DNA of 64,000 nucleotides from Azospirillum sp. TSH100 (GTDB taxonomy: Bacteria > Pseudomonadota > Alphaproteobacteria > Azospirillales > Azospirillaceae), in NCBI RefSeq assembly GCF_004923295.1, contig NZ_CP039635.1, positions 888,501 through 952,500 of the forward strand, given 5' to 3'. Below, piece by piece: positions 63,295-64,000 of this stretch. Position 1 is the first letter of the stretch; each line of letters starts with the position of its first letter. The position numbers and the translations under genes were made by a program. Below the pieces are notes generated by a model. The model saw only the letters and a list, made by a program, of their open reading frames with translations. It searched no databases and was not told the DNA's origin.

Positions 63295-64000
63295 TTACCC
63301 CCGCCGCAGCCGGTAGCGCGCCAGCAGCCCGGCGACCAGCATGCACAAGAGGCTGGCGGCGACCAGGACATCGGCGATGTAGTTGGGAACCGGCATGGCC
63401 CGGCTCATGGCGTCGGCGCCGACGAAGATGCCGGCGATGAACAGCGCGGCCCCCACCACCCCGATCGGGTGCAGCTGCGCCAGCATGGCGACGACGATGC
63501 CGCTGTAGCCGAAGCCCGGCGACAGGTCGAGCGTCAGGTAGCCTTTCAGCCCGCAGACTTCCGCCGCCCCGGCCAGCCCGGCAAGACCGCCCGACAGCAG
63601 GGCGGTGCGCAGCATGACCCGCGTCACCGGCATGCCGGCGAAGGCGGCGGCGCGCGGGTTGGCGCCGACCGCGCGGTTCTCGTAGCCCCAGATGGTCCGG
63701 GTGTCGACCAGCCACAGCAGCAGCGACAGGCCGAGCGCGATGGCGAGCCCGGCATGCAGCCGGGTGCGGGCCACCAGCTTGGGCAGCTCCGCCGCCTCGA
63801 CCACCGGCGCCGATTGCGGCCAGCCCATGCCCATCGGGTCCTTCAAGGCGCCTTCCAGCAGCAGCGACACCAGCAGCAGGACGACGAAGTTCAGCAGCAG
63901 GGTGGTCACCACCTCGTCGACGCCGAAGCGGACCTTCAGCACGGCGGGGCCGAGCAGGGTGACGCCGCCCGCCGCCATGCCGGCGATCATCACAACCGGG
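63295..64000 (-). CDS. Nucleoside/purine ABC transporter permease, C-terminal part (YufP-like)
   Basis: The frame runs off the right end of the window; 233 C-terminal residues are visible. It shows VRFGVDEVVTTLLLNFVVLL, GYENRAVGANPRAAAFAGMP and GFGYSGIVVAMLAQLHPIGV, typical of the first permease of BMP-type nucleoside transporters. It ends 6 nt before the start of the second permease. Confidence 0.88.
   Translation of the reverse strand, partial: PVVMIAGMAAGGVTLLGPAVLKVRFGVDEVVTTLLLNFVVLLLVSLLLEGALKDPMGMGWPQSAPVVEAAELPKLVARTRLHAGLAIALGLSLLLWLVDTRTIWGYENRAVGANPRAAAFAGMPVTRVMLRTALLSGGLAGLAGAAEVCGLKGYLTLDLSPGFGYSGIVVAMLAQLHPIGVVGAALFIAGIFVGADAMSRAMPVPNYIADVLVAASLLCMLVAGLLARYRLRRG

Overview
The window reads as a chromosomal or chromid segment of a high-GC alphaproteobacterium in the Rhodospirillales, most likely an Azospirillum or close relative. 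The grounds are the very GC-rich codon use, a PhyR-type general stress regulator, the split pntAA/pntAB/pntB transhydrogenase, the chorismate mutase-hisC next to metX-metW, and many copies of a short GC-rich palindromic repeat. No prophage, CRISPR array or intact insertion sequence was seen. The species call is inference.

Layout. 1-5.1 kb: tail of a membrane protein, a PanE-family reductase, a CBS protein and the proton-translocating transhydrogenase. 5.1-9.1 kb: urate ring-opening enzymes (uraD, puuE, hiuH) and glyoxylate carboligase. 9.2-18.9 kb: a LysR gene, then an oxalate block (IclR regulator, GntR regulator, oxalyl-CoA decarboxylase, formyl-CoA transferase, a sucCD pair, a second IclR regulator). 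19-26.6 kb: quinone oxidoreductase, envelope proteins (repeat protein, BON lipoprotein, amidase), small hypotheticals, purU and phyR. 26.6-27.5 kb: a protein-gene-poor stretch with two terminators and a candidate stress-induced small RNA. 27.5-39.2 kb: a hypothetical, an aroyl-CoA ligase, a YdjC-type deacetylase, an EamA transporter, a dppABCDF peptide ABC operon and an LprI-like protein. 39.2-45.4 kb: yajQ, an orphan gene with a sigma-54 promoter, oxlT, an S49 peptidase, a TrmN6-like methyltransferase, a DUF2007 protein and a polyprenyl diphosphate synthase. 45.4-45.9 kb: two identical tRNA-Pro(CGG) genes on a duplicated segment. 46-56.7 kb: binding proteins, a phosphatase, a TRIC channel, copA-cueR, small disordered stress-type proteins, an MFS exporter and a PRC-barrel protein. 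56.8-61 kb: metW, metX, chorismate mutase and hisC. 61-64 kb: cytosine deaminase with two nucleoside-type ABC permeases.

How the genes fit together. Oxalate would enter through OxlT, be activated by Frc and be split by Oxc to formyl-CoA and CO2. The PanE-family enzyme resembles the oxalyl-CoA reductase (PanE2) known from Methylobacterium extorquens, which makes glyoxylate. Gcl would then condense glyoxylate, which also comes from urate breakdown. Matching copies of a GntR-type operator built on TGGTATAC lie before panE, before the gntR-oxc-frc locus and twice before oxlT, which argues for one oxalate regulon. A second network is stress: phyR and three GGAAC-N17-GTT promoters, one of which drives a probable RNA of about 93 nt with a C-rich 5' loop like the GsrN small RNA of Caulobacter.
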